A stretch of 64,000 nucleotides of DNA. It comes from Tuctoria greenei (Eukaryota; Streptophyta; Magnoliopsida; Poales; Poaceae). A model generated the notes under the pieces. The model saw only the letters and a list, made by a program, of their open reading frames with translations, made no database searches and was not told the DNA's origin. The stretch covers positions 17,440,100-17,504,099 of the forward strand of contig JAYESD010000008.1 of NCBI GenBank assembly GCA_036927565.1. The letters run 5' to 3'. Shown in pieces: positions 11,876 through 23,820 of the stretch. The position numbers and the translations under genes are program-made. The stretch's first letter is position 1, and every line of letters starts with the position of its first letter.

Positions 11876-13192
11876 CTACGGATATGGATCTGGATCTGCA
11901 ATGTTTGAGCTTGTACCTGGGCTAGCTTCATCAAAAGACACTTCACAAGTCTCCACAATTTTGTTAGTGTCAAGTAAAAGCACACGGTAGCCTCTAGTAT
12001 GAGATGGATAACCAAGAAACATGCCATCAATGGATCTAGGTTCAAATTTATCAAGATTACCATGTTTCTTAACAAAGCATTTGCAACCAAAGACCCGAAA
12101 GTGTGTAACACTAGGCCTATGTCCAAACCGGAGCTCATATGGTATTTTACCTAGCTTAGCGCGCAAGAAAACACGATTTGAGATATAACAAGCGGTTGCA
12201 ATCGTATCAGTCCAAAATTTCCTAGGAGTTTGATATTCATCAAGCATAGTCCTAGCCATCTCAACTAAGGTTCTGTTCTTTCTTTCCACAACACCGTTTT
12301 GTTGAGGTACATATGGTGAAGAAAATTGATGATCTATTCCATTTTCAGCACAAAAGTGATCAAAAGATTGATTTTTAAATTCAGTTCCATTATCACTTCT
12401 AATTGCCTTTAAAGATCATGGGTGATCAATTGATAATCTAAGAAATAAAGTCCTAAAGTGACTAAAAGCTTCATTCTTAGACGCTATAAAGTAAACCCAA
12501 GAGTATCTAGAATAATCATCAACAATAACAAGAACATACCATTTACCTCCGAAGGATTGAACACGTGAAGGTCCTATGGTGTCAAGGTGCAAAAGTTGAC
12601 CCGGTTCAGTTGTCATGATCATTGTGAGAGGAGTATGTGAACCTGCAACCATCTTAGCATGTCTACAAGAAGAGCACACAATTTCTTTGTCCCCTTTAAG
12701 CTTAGGCAGCCCACGTATGCGATCAAGAGCACTAACACGTATTAGATGATCAAAGCGTACGTGACCAAGTCTACGATGCCAAAAATATAGGTCCTTTGAA
12801 TCATTAGCAACTAGACACCTATGCTTAGAGGAAGACATATCAAAATCAGCTTTCAAAACTCTTCCAAATCTAGACATGTTAAAAATAAGCTCACTATTTG
12901 AACTTACAACTTTGCAGCAGTTTTTATTGAAAATAATTTCCAGATTTTCATCTAGCAATTGTAAAACAGAAAGCAAGTTGTATTTCAAATTTTTGACAAG
13001 TGCCACATCCTTCAAAGTGTAGTGATCATTTACTCTAATCAAACCCTTAGCAATTATAGGAGTTAAAGAATTATTGGCAAAAGTAACATTCTCTACACGT
13101 GACACAAAAGAGAGGGAGGAGAACCAATTTTTGTTACCGGTCATGTGGCGTGAGCAACCTGAATCCACGATCCAAATGTTATCCTTCCTCAA
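11876..13192 (-). pseudogene. Copia element C: protease and integrase
   Basis: The minus strand begins with the retropepsin motif WIVDSGCSRHMTG (near 13170). It proceeds to the GAG-pre-integrase HHCC block (HRRLGHVRFDHL and CSSCRHAK) and the integrase core with HLDTIGPSRV (first Asp), an SDNGTEF segment (second Asp) and NGVVERKNRTL (Glu). A stop near 12418 and frame changes split the core; the final part, 12289-11876, includes IPYELRFGHRPSV and HFRVFGCKCFV. A C-run at 11869-11875 coincides with another frame break. Confidence 0.9.
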
Positions 13193-13201
13193 ATGTGTAA
13201 C

Positions 13202-15496
13202 CTACATAGAAGCACAATACGTCGATGACTCAATACTGGGGTTAGTCAAAAGGCATTTAGGAATCCAGTACTGAGTCACACGACGTGCAGCAGGAAAAAC
13301 ACGCGAAAGCTGAGACAAAATAACAGGTTTATGAGTCAAAGTTTGAGATTTTTTATTTTTTACTACTGACCTATAAGGTGTTACTTGTGTAGCACAAAAA
13401 TCAGTAGCCCCGGAGGCAAAAACAGAAGGTCCAGAGGTAAACTTTGAATGTTTTTGACTCAAAACAACAGGTTGTACATTCAGTTCAATATGTGCAGCAA
13501 ATTTTGCATGAAAGTTATGAGATCTAGCAACCATTCTTTCCCTTTTCTGTTGTTTAGCTAGTCTATAACAAAAATCTATGAAATGACCATCTCTACCACA
13601 ATAGGTACAATGAAATTTAACTTTGTGTTCATGTCTAGATGAGCAAACAACATTTTTATTTGAAATCGAATGAGACAATACTCCTGCAGATTTGAAAACC
13701 ACTTATTTTTGTTTAGGAACTATTTGAATCAAACCACTTCCTAATCACTTTACAATTTTAGGTGGATGTGCCTTAGCATGAGCATGAGAATCAAAACCTA
13801 AACCAATTTTATCATTGCAAGACTTGGATGAATTGAGCAGCAAGTTTAGGTTATTATTCCCATTACAAAACCGATCAAATGTCTTATGCATGTTATCAAG
13901 TTTATTGGACAGATCAAGGCAATTTTCACATGAAGTTTTCCCTTTTAATTTGCAATTGGAACAATATTTAACTTCATGACAACGTAAAGCATTGTTCAAT
14001 ATAGAGATTTCATTCATAGCATCTTGCAGTTTCTTATCAAGATCATCACAACAAGAACAATGCAAATCAATTATAGAACAACAAGCATCTTTTAAGTTTC
14101 CAATATTAAGTGCAGCAAGCTTTTTGTTCTTTTCAATTTCAAGTTCAAGTTTATCAAGTGTGGAGGTATGTGCACTTCTTAGGGAGGACAATTGTTCATA
14201 TATTAAGTCACATGAGGAACAAGAATCATCACTAGGAATCAAGGATTTCAAACGATTAATTTCAGATTCTAGTGACTCAATTTTAACAGCATTGTCTCTA
14301 AGATTTTTGTCCTTTTTCTTAACAATAACAGTGACACGAGAAATAGCATCACACATTTCTTCGCAAGTAGGACATACCTCTTCATTGTCGCTGTTGTGTT
14401 CTGTCACCTCCATACTTGATCTTGACTTGCCCGCCATGAAGCACAAGTTTGCCAAATCATCTTCATCTTCATCACTTCCAATGTCCACGTCGCTTGAGCC
14501 AAGTTCCTGGAGTGCTGAGATAAAACTGCTCACCAATTGACGTCCTGTAAAACCCTTCTTTTTCTTCGTATCTTTTGCAGAGGAGTGCTTCGTTCTTGTT
14601 TTCTTTTCATCCCGGGAAGTAGGACCTGAAAGGTTAGGGCAATCTAAACGAAAATGTCCTGCCTTACCACATTCAAAGCATCGTTAAGGTCCGGAGCTTC
14701 CTCTCCTTCTAGTTCTCACATTTTGCAATGCTTTTGAGAACCGGGAAGAGATGAGCGCTAGCTCCTCCTCTGGAAACTCCTCAATCTGTTCAAGGGTTAG
14801 AGAGGACAGCAAAGCAAGTGTACCACAAGATGATGTTTGACCGGAACTAGGAATGTCACGTTGAGAAACAAAAGCTATAGACTTGTTGGGGTTCTTATGT
14901 GAGATTATGTCAATTTCATGAGTTTTTAACTTGGAATATAGCACATCTAAAGTAAGTGAACTCATGACAGTAGATTCATGAATAGATGTGACTTTCATCT
15001 CCCAAATTGACATATCTAGTGCACTTAGCAATTGTCTAGCATTTTCAGCATCTGAAAAAATAACATTGACACTACGCAAGTTGCTGAGAATCTTATTACA
15101 GCGAGCAAAAAGGTCATCAATAGACTCACCAGGTTGCATCTCGAAATGCATGTATTCTTTCTTGAACATGGCTTGCCTTACCTCTTTGATCGTGTTGGAT
15201 CATTCGTGGTAGTCACAAAGTGCTTTCCACACATTGTATGCAGATCGGAGGTGTGCAACACGATCGAAGTCGCTTTGTATTAATCCTTGTATGATCAAGT
15301 TCCGAGCCTTGTTGTTGTTGTCGACATCTCTCAGATTTGTAGTTGTAACTTGATCGTTTGATGGCACTTCGTAAGGCTTGTATACCTTCTCCCATATTGC
15401 AAAGCCTTGTGCCTGGATGAAAGCCTCCATGCATGCCTTCCAAACCTGAAAAACAATACCAGCGAACACACAAGGTTTGGCAGAGTACTTCTCCAT
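13202..15496 (-). pseudogene. Copia element C: gag with CCHC knuckles and coiled-coil extension
   Basis: From 15496 the minus strand has the N-terminal capsid (VWKACMEAFIQAQGFAIWE). After an in-frame stop it continues 15169-14684 with MHFEMQPGESIDDLFARCNK and SALDMSIWEMKV. A zinc knuckle CFECGKAGHFRLDC lies just below 14690. A 263-residue stretch (14536-13745) is rich in CxxC pairs and heptad-like Leu/Lys/Glu coiled coil. A second knuckle-like motif, CTYCGRDGHFIDFC, lies in 13702-13202. Two zinc knuckles separated by a coiled coil is notable. Stops at about 15197, 14684, 13745 and 13202 break the frame. Confidence 0.85.
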
Positions 15497-15544
15497 GATG
15501 ATTAGTCAAAAACACGCGCAAATCACAAAGCTTAGAGCACAGTG

Positions 15545-15558
15545 GCTCTGATACCAAT
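15545..15558 (-). promoter_or_regulatory. Primer-binding site of element C
   Basis: On the minus strand, directly internal to the LTR, the sequence is ATTGGTATCAGAGC, complementary to the 3' end of initiator tRNA-Met, the usual copia primer. Confidence 0.92.
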
Positions 15559-17178
15559 TGTAGGATCGAAGAGCACGTGAAAAGCTACCAGAGGGGGTGA
15601 ATGGTAGATTTAAAAATCTTACGCAGCGGAAACAATAAACCCCAACCCCTTGGCAGAAAAACGATCCGTTAAAGAAATCATGTGTGAGACTAATCTAAAC
15701 GTGTTTCGCCGTGACAAAAGTGATAGATATCAGAGAGAATCAAGTCACAAAGACAACAAACAAGAATCACTCAAATCCGTCGAGAAAAAACTCAAGTTAT
15801 GATCGAAAGATCAAATAAAGGTCAATCTGCCCTACTCGAGAAAAAAAACAGTTCTGGACCGCTGCAAAGAAACTCGTGTAGATCATATACCACAAATACA
15901 ATGACCGTTAAATTTTGAAAGATGATAGATAATCAAGTTGTGAAGACAACCCAAAAAGAATCACGTCAATTGGATCTGTAAAACTCGAGTTATGATAAAA
16001 CCACCGACGAAAGGTAGTGCTGTCCAGAAACTCGACGAGTAAAACTTGTCTGGAACAAGTCTGACGAACAAGGCACAAAAGTTCCCTCAAACTACGAATT
16101 TTATTCAATAGAACACAAGAGGAACAGCCCCAAAGTCGTGCACCACGAGCTCTGGGCTCCCTTGCTTATATAACCAGCTTGAAAGCCAACTCAACTCAAA
16201 TCAGGAACCTAATCCTACTCTGCTCACGAATCGTAACTTTCTATAACTGCTTAGGATTTTTCTATACGCAGATAGAAGCAATATTAAGACTTCCAAACAC
16301 CTTAGGAACGTACCCCACATTCCTAAACAACTCAAATTCGTGACCCACACTAAATCCTATCATAACCAACTCAAATCTTTCCAAATTTGAGTCAAACCCG
16401 ACTCAGCCGCAGCCTGGGTCCATAACCTAGTCGGTTGGACCTTTCCGGCCAACTCTTTACGTCCACATCTCTTCATCACGTCTCGGAACCATGTAGCCAC
16501 GTCCATGCACTCCTTGCACACATGTAAACATATTCCAATGATGTCCACGATACCTTCACATGCATTGTTCTTGATTCAATCATGCTGCGTAACCTCCTGA
16601 TTAGCTCAACAACAATTCCTCCTGAATTTGGTTGTTGGAACCTCATCTCCTCCCTGAGACTAGTCCAATGGATCCCATCACCAGCCATGTCTTGAACTCA
16701 AGCAACACCTGCACATGAATAAACAACCAATCCATACGAGCCCAAGTCCTCGACTTGACTCAAGTTAGTTCCGAACACAACACCTTATGTGAGAACCTCA
16801 CATAAGCATGTTGCAAAACCACAGTAACACGATATCATCCATGTCAACCAAAAACGCACCAAAGACTTAACAAATGAATACTAAGCAATCTTTACAGAGA
16901 TGTAAAGCAAGCACGAAACATTGCAAATGAAAAACAGAAGCATTGCGGTCAAGTTCCAGACCTTGCGAGAGCAACCCGGACCTTGAGCCAGAGCTAACAA
17001 AAGCTAGTAGAACCTAGCGCCGGAACTTACCAAAACTAGTATAACCAAGCTCCCGCCGGAGCTTACAAAACTAGCAGGACCTTAATAAAAAAAGTGGTTT
17101 GGTGATATTCAAAACTTTTATCGTCAAAGCAAGTGTATTCACTACAAGCCAATGAATTCAGCACACATAGGTCTTACA
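15559..17178 (-). repeat. 5' LTR of copia element C (1620 bp)
   Basis: Direct copy of 7406-9026, TGTAGGATCGAAGAGC to GGTCTTACA, with the PBS at its inner edge and the second ACCAT duplication at 17179-17183. Confidence 0.93.
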
Positions 17179-17264
17179 ACCATCCATGATGGTGAACCTC
17201 CCAATCTCTCCTTCGATCATCTTGATTTTTGCCCTCTAATGACACGGTTACCCTCATGCGCTGT
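17179..17264 (-). pseudogene. Copia element A: middle gag fragment between two insertions
   Basis: This 86-bp island separates element C from element B. On the minus strand it reads as gag: AHEGNRV near its right end, then after a one-base shift KIKMIEGEIGRF. Its right end continues in sense from the gag piece at 31183 and onward, and its left end toward 7403. It therefore shows that B and C entered the same older gag gene. Confidence 0.8.
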
Positions 17265-18708
17265 TGAAAGCATCTAGGCCCCCATGAGGTATGGTTTCGG
17301 TGATTAATGACAACCATTGAATTTTACTAATGAATTTGTGGATGCAAGGTCTCCCATATCACTCATCACACTCAAATGAAATCTATATGAATGTCATCTA
17401 CTGCTCATTGGATATAATTGGAGACCCCTAAACAATCATTCTATGAGATCAATCAATGTTTATGAAGATTAGAAGTAAAAGCTCACATGTCAAAATTATT
17501 CAACCAAAATTGACAACAATCAATGCTTGATAATCATCAGAAGAATATTTCCAACTAATGCCTAAGAGGTCAATCGAGCAAATTCCAAAAGAATCACTTA
17601 GAACAACTCGAAGCAAACAAAATCAACTCACCGAATCAACCGATGTTTCCAGAAAACAACACATCGATCGAGTTGGTTCAGTAGAAGAAGAAGATCTCAG
17701 AACTAAGTACTCACCGGATCATCCGATGATGAAGGGCATGTTACATCGGTCCATCAGTACAGTAAGAAATCTCCCTAGACCAAGTGTCATATCGGACCAT
17801 CCGATGTACAACTATGAACACATCGGTCGATCACTCCAGTAAGCATCAATTCTGAACCAATTCTGGATGAAGTGCCACCGGATCATCCGATGAGAAGGCA
17901 AGGGTAACATCGGTCTAACAACGGTCATATCTGACACAGTGACATCAACTAATTTGGATTTGACCGATGATAACTGAAGGGGGAGCATCGGATCATCCGG
18001 TGTTCGCAGAACAGTGATGTCAACCTACTTTTCCAACGGCTATTTCGTGGAGGCTGGCTATTTATACCCCTTCAACCAGTCTATTCAACAAGTCTTGATA
18101 ACCAGAGCTACTCTACACATTCTCAAGGATTTAATACATTGAGCTAACACTTCTACATCATCTACACCACTTACACACCAAGAGATAGGCTAGAACTTGC
18201 TAGAGATAGTGCTTGTGTGCTTCCATTCTTGGTGATTGGAGTCTCTAGTATTGTGAGAGCTGTAAGGGAGTGTCCCTTGGTGATTGTATTGGAGAGAAAC
18301 TTCCGTAGCTTGCCAAGACGATTGTGGAAGCCCGGAGGATCCAACTTGTACAAGGCTTGAGCTCCACCTTGCCGAGGTTGGCAAACGGAGAAGTATAGTG
18401 AAGATCTCTGATCTCGGTGACTTGGGAGTGGCTATACCCTTTGGTGGATGCCACAACGTGGATGTAGGAAGATCTTGACGATCTTGTCGAACCACGGGAT
18501 AAATCTCCGTGTCTTCGTGTCTCCTCGGGAGTTTGCGCTTTCTTCCTCTCCCCTTGCACTTATGCATTTCTTATAGCGCAAAGTTACTATTCACTTGAAT
18601 GCATAAGTTGTTTGTATAGGGAATTGAGCTTTTAGTAATTAAGTTTCATTGCTTTTATTTTTGAAAAGAAGTTCAATTCACCCCCCTCTTGGGCATTCGA
18701 TCCTTGCA
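17265..18708 (+). repeat. 5' LTR of copia element B (1444 bp)
   Basis: Starts TGAAAGCATCTAGGCC and ends GATCCTTGCA; direct copy of 29738-31182. It contains repeated CATCGG/CCGATG palindromic motifs (about 17710-18000) and a CTATTTATACC TATA-like box near 18058. Short open frames in it recur in both LTRs and are not genes. Confidence 0.95.
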
Positions 18709-18709
18709 A

Positions 18710-18722
18710 TTGGTATCAGAGC
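18710..18722 (+). promoter_or_regulatory. Primer-binding site of element B
   Basis: TTGGTATCAGAGC starts two bases inside the 5' LTR and matches the initiator tRNA-Met primer site. Confidence 0.93.
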
Positions 18723-18938
18723 AAGGTTGCTCATTGGATCATTCTAGCTTCACCGCTAGAGAGCTAAAATGGCTAAGAATGGGGGTTCAGTTCCTATCTT
18801 TGAGGGCAAGAACTTTGCCTATTAGAAAGCATGCATGTGTGCTTATCTAGAGGCTATTGCTCCCGAGGTATGGGAAGCGACCCATGCAGGGTTTGGTGAG
18901 TATAATTATGTTGGTGATCAAATCAAGTGAGATGCTAA

Positions 18939-20631
18939 GGCCCCCTTTGGCACAGCTCCTAGCTTCTGATTCTCAGTGAGAATCTGAGAAGCTATACCAA
19001 ACGGCTGTTTTAGGGAACAGATTCAGGGGTGAATCATGGGGAATCAATTCTCGTTTTTGTGAAGGACCAGTGAATCCAAAAAAACCTGCTTCACCCGAGC
19101 CTAAAACAGCTTCTCAGCGAACCGGAAATAGAACAGACCCTAGACTTTGGATGAAATTACCCGCACTGCCATCGATCAAAACCGCCCGAAGGCGGAACAG
19201 AGGGTCGCGCCCCGTACGCCCCCTCCCCGCTCGTCCCTGCTCGCGACTCTCGACCCCCATGGCGATTTTGGCGGCAGCCCCTAGGGTTTGGTAATGCCGG
19301 CCGCCAGCGCCCAAAATCTCCCGGTGGCAGGCGTATTCCACCGTATTCCTCCTCCAACGCCATCCTCCAGAGCCCCCGTCCTCGATTCCTCGGTGGCCCT
19401 CCCACGGCCCCGTCCACGATTCACCTTCCTCAGTCTGGATCTTCCTTCTTTCGTGCAAGGAAGAGAACTAAGTCTGGAGCTTTGTACTGGGTGCAGGAAA
19501 AGGACGTCGGCAGCCTCCATCCTCCCCGCCAGTTATAATCCTAGAGCCAGTTACCTTCTCCGGTAGAAGTTGAAGGTAATGTGATTTTTTTGTTCTTGCT
19601 TGATGAATGTGTGATTCGGCTTGTATGAAGTTGGATGCTCCTCCTGTACTTGCTGCACGAACAATTCCTGAATTACTAGTGAAATAATATGCTCATATAG
19701 CCTGAACAGGATCTTTTCTTTTGACCGAAAGCCTGGACACCATGTTGCCAGATCAAACATGCATTGTGGAGTAGTACAGGTGTACTGATTATTTGATGGA
19801 TTGGAATGCTTACTATTGCATTGAGATTGATTATTAGAAATCAGTAGAATGTTGTATGGAAATTAGCAGTCTCATTGGTTGGTCATCCATGTGATCGAAT
19901 GGAATGAAGTGCCTGAGGATTCATTCATCGTGGATGTTTAAGTACACGAGTCTGTAAAACACTGGAGGTGGTACACGTCCGTAAGCCTAGGCGACGTGAC
20001 CGGCTCATGTACAAATACAACTAAGATTCAGCTCATGTATATTCTCAATGTATGTATTATAACATGGTTGTATGTTTGTAATCTCTTTCTGTGATATGTC
20101 ATTGTTCCTGTATGATGCAATCTGTATTTTTTTCTCACCCTATATAATATTGAACAGTAAGATGACTGATAAAAGTTATAATGCTGATTGGGCTGTGATG
20201 TTGGCTAATCTGATATAACAAACGTGATTAAGGAGTAACCACAATCTAGCCCCATGCTGTAACCAACGTAATAAACGATTCTGACTCAAACACCATCGTT
20301 GGGAGTTCACAGCATCGTCAAATAATGTTATTGACACAATGCTGCAAAACATAAAAATTTTATACATTGGAACATGCAGAAAATATACCTTGATATATAC
20401 AAATACTTTATAAAATCTTTGTATATGTCTTTTAGCACAAAAACGTGACTGGGGGTAATATAGTCATTTCATACAAACACTTCTACTGCAAGAATCAATA
20501 ATATGTTTTCCTACCAAACGGTTTTGTATAATAGATTTTGATTCACGTGGCGAATCAGGAGAATCAGCTTCTCCAGAGAATTAGAAGTGAATCAGAAAAA
20601 TCAGAAGCTGGGAGCTGTGCCAAAGGGGGCC
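18939..20631. mobile_element. PIF/Harbinger-like non-autonomous DNA transposon (1693 bp) inside element B gag
   Basis: The ends are perfect inverted repeats, GGCCCCCTTTGGCACAGCTC and its complement, flanked by TAA on both sides (18936-18938 and 20632-20634). A 3-bp TAA duplication with GGCC-type termini fits PIF/Harbinger. No transposase is recognisable. Longer, less perfect inverted similarity (GATTCTC...GAGAAT) extends inward. The body is AT-rich except for a GC-rich block at 19150-19550 (separate entry). Confidence 0.85.
19150..19560. other. GC-rich island inside the Harbinger-like element, possible captured gene fragment
   Basis: This block is much richer in G and C than the rest of the transposon. 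It holds CCTAGGGTTTGG (19280-19291), the kind of sequence often seen at 5' ends of plant genes, and is open in several frames, including a 114-residue minus-strand frame. No protein family is recognised. Capture of host exon sequence is inference. Confidence 0.4.
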
Positions 20632-22602
20632 TAAAGCTATAAATGCCATTTATGAATGCATTAGCCAAGATGTGTTTGCTAGGATCGCTAGCAAAGACAA
20701 AGCATGTGAAATTTGGACTTGCTTGATTGAAATTCATGAGAGTTCTTCTCGCGTCAAAGAACTAAAATATCATATGCTTAAAGCCAAATATGATGAGTTC
20801 AAAATGCTACCTCATGAAAATGTCAATGAAATGTTTTCTCGCTTGAATGTGCTTATCGAGGAAATTAATGCTCTTGACATTGCTTCTCTTGGCAAGGGAC
20901 TCATCAACCGTAAGGTTCTTATGCTCCTTCCCAAGTCAAAGTACAACATCATCAACTTCATGCTTCAAAAAGAATCTCTTGACCACATTGAAGTTTCGGA
21001 ACTTATTAGAGAGATTCACGCTCATGAGATGAGTGTACTTGGGATGATGGAGCAATCATCTTCAAAGACAATTGCTCTAAAGGCCTCCACCAAGAAAACA
21101 AGTCTCAAGAAAAATAAAGTGGTTGAGCCCAGCTCAAGTGAAGAAGAGCAAGCATCAAGTGAAGATGACCATGGTGAGCTTGCTTTGGTGATGAGAAAGT
21201 TCTCTCGCTTGAACTCCAAAATTGCCAAGAAGGGATACACCTTTGACCCCAAGAAGAAAGCTTTTTTACCAAGGAGAGATGGTAACAAGACTTGCTACAA
21301 TTGTGGTGATCAAGACCACATCTCCTATGATTGTCCAAAACCGGACAAAAGAAGAGAGAACCACAAGGGCAAGCATCGCAAGCTTGAAGATAGTGAGGAT
21401 GATGAAGAGGACAAGCCCAAACCCAGATCCTTTGAGAAGAAGAAACATGACAAGGGCAAGAAGGCAAAACTCTTTCCAAAGAAGAGGAAAGGTCCACAAA
21501 AGGTGTTCATGTGTGAGGCAAATGAATGAATCACCGATGAAGAATCAAGTGATGAAGAGAGTGAAGCGGAAGAAGAAAGTTTGGACGGCCTTGCCATTGC
21601 CAACAATGATGACTCACCTCTAGATCCACCTCCTATGTGCCTCATGGCTAAAGGTAACACCAAGGTATGTGATGACTCTAGCAATGATGAGCTTTCCCCT
21701 GATGATTTAACTTCATTAATAAATGAATACCACACTATTATTAAGAGGGAAAAGAGTAAGGTCAATGCCCTTGAAGAAACTCGTGCTAAGCTTGAGAGTG
21801 CTAACATTGATTTGCTTGACAAGTATGAAAGCATACTTAAGGAGCATGACATGCTCAAATCTCATGTCAAGCAAATTGAGGAGGATAAGGCTCAAATCAA
21901 GCTAGATCATCATGAGCTTGACTTAGCCCACCAAGCACTCTTGGGAAAGCACAATGAGTTAATCCAAGAGCATCAAGTACTTAACCTTGCTTATGAAGTT
22001 CTTGATCAAGAATTAAAAACTATAAATAAAGAAACTCTAAATGATAAGGTATCTATTAATTCTCATGTCGCTAATGTCTTGCACAAGTCTTTGCCTTTGA
22101 AAGAGAATGCTAGGGAGAAGGACTTGTTGGAAGAAATTGAAAGTCTCCGCACTAGTGTGGCAAAACTATCTAAAGGAGAAGTCAAGCACAAGGAAATCCT
22201 CTTCCAACAAGCAAAGGCCTTCAACAAGAGAGGACTTGGATCCTTCCCGGTGCCTAACAAAGGAAAGGTGCCCTCACCGGAGCTTAGAACAAGCTTCATC
22301 AAGGAAGTTGGTTCCTATTGCCAACATTGTGAGGTCACCGGTCACCATACAAGAGAGTGTCCTCTTCCTAGCCGACCTTCTCCAAAATTGCCTACTAACT
22401 ACAAATCTACTTTCAATGATCATTATTATCTCTTGAGTAAAGTAGATGGCAAGGTGAAGGCGAGGTTCATTGGCAAGGACATAAAGGGCATGAAGGGGAA
22501 GATCCCCAAGCAACTTTGGGTCCCAAAAACACTTGTATCACACATATAAGGACCTAAGTTGGCTTGGGTGCCTAAAGTCAAAAATTGAATTCATGTGTGT
22601 AG

Positions 22603-23812
22603 GTGAACTACAAAGTCGGAGGAAAACATTGGGTACTCGATAGCGGGTGCACTCAACATATGACCGACAACGATGGTATGTTCACCACCATAGAAAACCC
22701 CGACAATCATGAACAAGTCACCTTTGTTGATAACTCTAAGGAGAAGGTAATTGGTTTAGGTAAGATTGCAATTTTAAATGATTTATCTATTTCCAATGTA
22801 TTGTATTTTAAGTCACTTAGTTTCAATTTGCTCTCTATTGCACCACTATGTGATTTTTGACTAACGTGCACTTTTAGCAAAAATGATGTTGTTGTGACTA
22901 GTGAAACAAGCCAAGAACTAATCTTCAAAGGATTTCAGCATGGACATCTCTACCTAGTAGACTTCACCAACAAGGATGCTAGCTTGACCACTTGTCTCTT
23001 CACTAAGACAAGTTTGGGTTGGCTATGGCATCGACGCATATCGCACATTGGAATGAGCAAGCTCAAGAAGTCATTCAAGCTTGGGATGGTGACCGGCGTG
23101 AAGGATGTCACATTTGAGAAGAACAAGTTTTGTAGCGCTTGTCAAACCGGGAAGCAAGTTGCTTCACACCACCCGATGAAGACAATGGTGTCAACCTCCA
23201 AGCCACTTGAGTTACTCCACATGGACCTCTTCGGACCATCCACATATCAAAGTCTTGGCGGTAATCTCTATTGTCTTGTTATAGTTGATGACTACTCTTG
23301 CAATGCTTGGACTTTGTTTCTAGGTGACAAGAGTGAAACTCCGAAAGCGTTCAAGACCTTCGCTAACCGTGCTCAAAGGGAATTTCAACCTCCCATCATC
23401 AAGGTCCGGAGTGACAACGACACCGAATTCAAGAACTACAACATTGGGGAGTGGTGTGACCGTGAAGGTGTGAAGCATGAGTTTTCGGCCACATACACTC
23501 CTCAACAAAATGGTGTCATTGAAAGGAAGAACAAGACTCTCATCACTCTTGCACGAGCAACGCTTGATGACTATGGCACGTCCGAGAAGTTTTGGGCCGA
23601 AGCAATCAACACGGTGTGCCATGCTGCAAATAGGGTCTACCTACATCGACTACTTCAAAAGACCCCATACGAACTTCTCATTGGGAGAAAGCCCAACATC
23701 TCCTACTTCTGAGTCTTCGGGTGCAAGTGCTACATCTACCGCAATAAAAGGCTCGGTAAGTTTGAAAGAAGATGTGATGTTGGTATATTTCTTGGTTATG
23801 CATCAAACTTAA
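22603..23812 (+). pseudogene. Copia element B: protease and integrase
   Basis: Begins with the retropepsin motif HWVLDSGCTQHMT (near 22625). After a stop at 22858 it continues with the GAG-pre-integrase HHCC block (WHRRISHIGMSKL and CSACQTGKQ) and the integrase core: HMDLFGPS (first Asp), RSDNDTEF (second Asp; usually NGTEF) and NGVIERKNKTL (Glu). The C-terminal part IPYELLIGRKPN-type segment ends at a TGA at 23710, after which FGCKCY continues in frame toward 23820. Confidence 0.9.
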
Positions 23813-23820
23813 AATCATAT

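Larger units (their letters stand above)
7406..17178 (-). mobile_element. Complete Ty1/copia element C, Sirevirus-like, minus strand (9.8 kb)
   Basis: Two direct LTRs (7406-9026 and 15559-17178) flank an internal region with a PBS next to the right LTR, gag, protease, integrase, RT and RNase H in copia order on the minus strand, and repeated polypurine tracts near the left LTR. The 5-bp ACCAT duplication marks the insertion into element A gag. The LTRs differ by scattered substitutions and small indels (a few percent by eye), and the coding region has many stops, so it is not recent. Confidence 0.95.
18769..22549 (+). pseudogene. Copia element B: gag, split by a DNA transposon
   Basis: The ATG at 18769 opens a typical gag (PIFEGKNFAY-KACMCAYL). 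TAG at 18823 and TGA at 18928 fall where Trp is usual in this family. At 18936 a 1693-bp transposon intervenes; its length plus one 3-bp duplication equals the frame offset, so gag resumes in the right frame at 20635 (INAIYECISQDVFARIA). A CCHC knuckle CYNCGDQDHISYDC lies near 21290-21330. A TGA at 21527, again at an expected Trp, is followed by an acidic and coiled-coil segment (21581-22250) and a second knuckle-like motif, CQHCEVTGHHTREC. Confidence 0.9.

Noticed and set aside
15545..15558. Possible tRNA gene remnant
   Set aside because: The match to initiator tRNA-Met is only the primer-binding complement next to an LTR, not a tRNA.
17558..17842. 94-codon open frame repeated at 30031-30315
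   Set aside because: It lies in both LTR copies of element B at the same offset, with no protein similarity; an LTR by-product.
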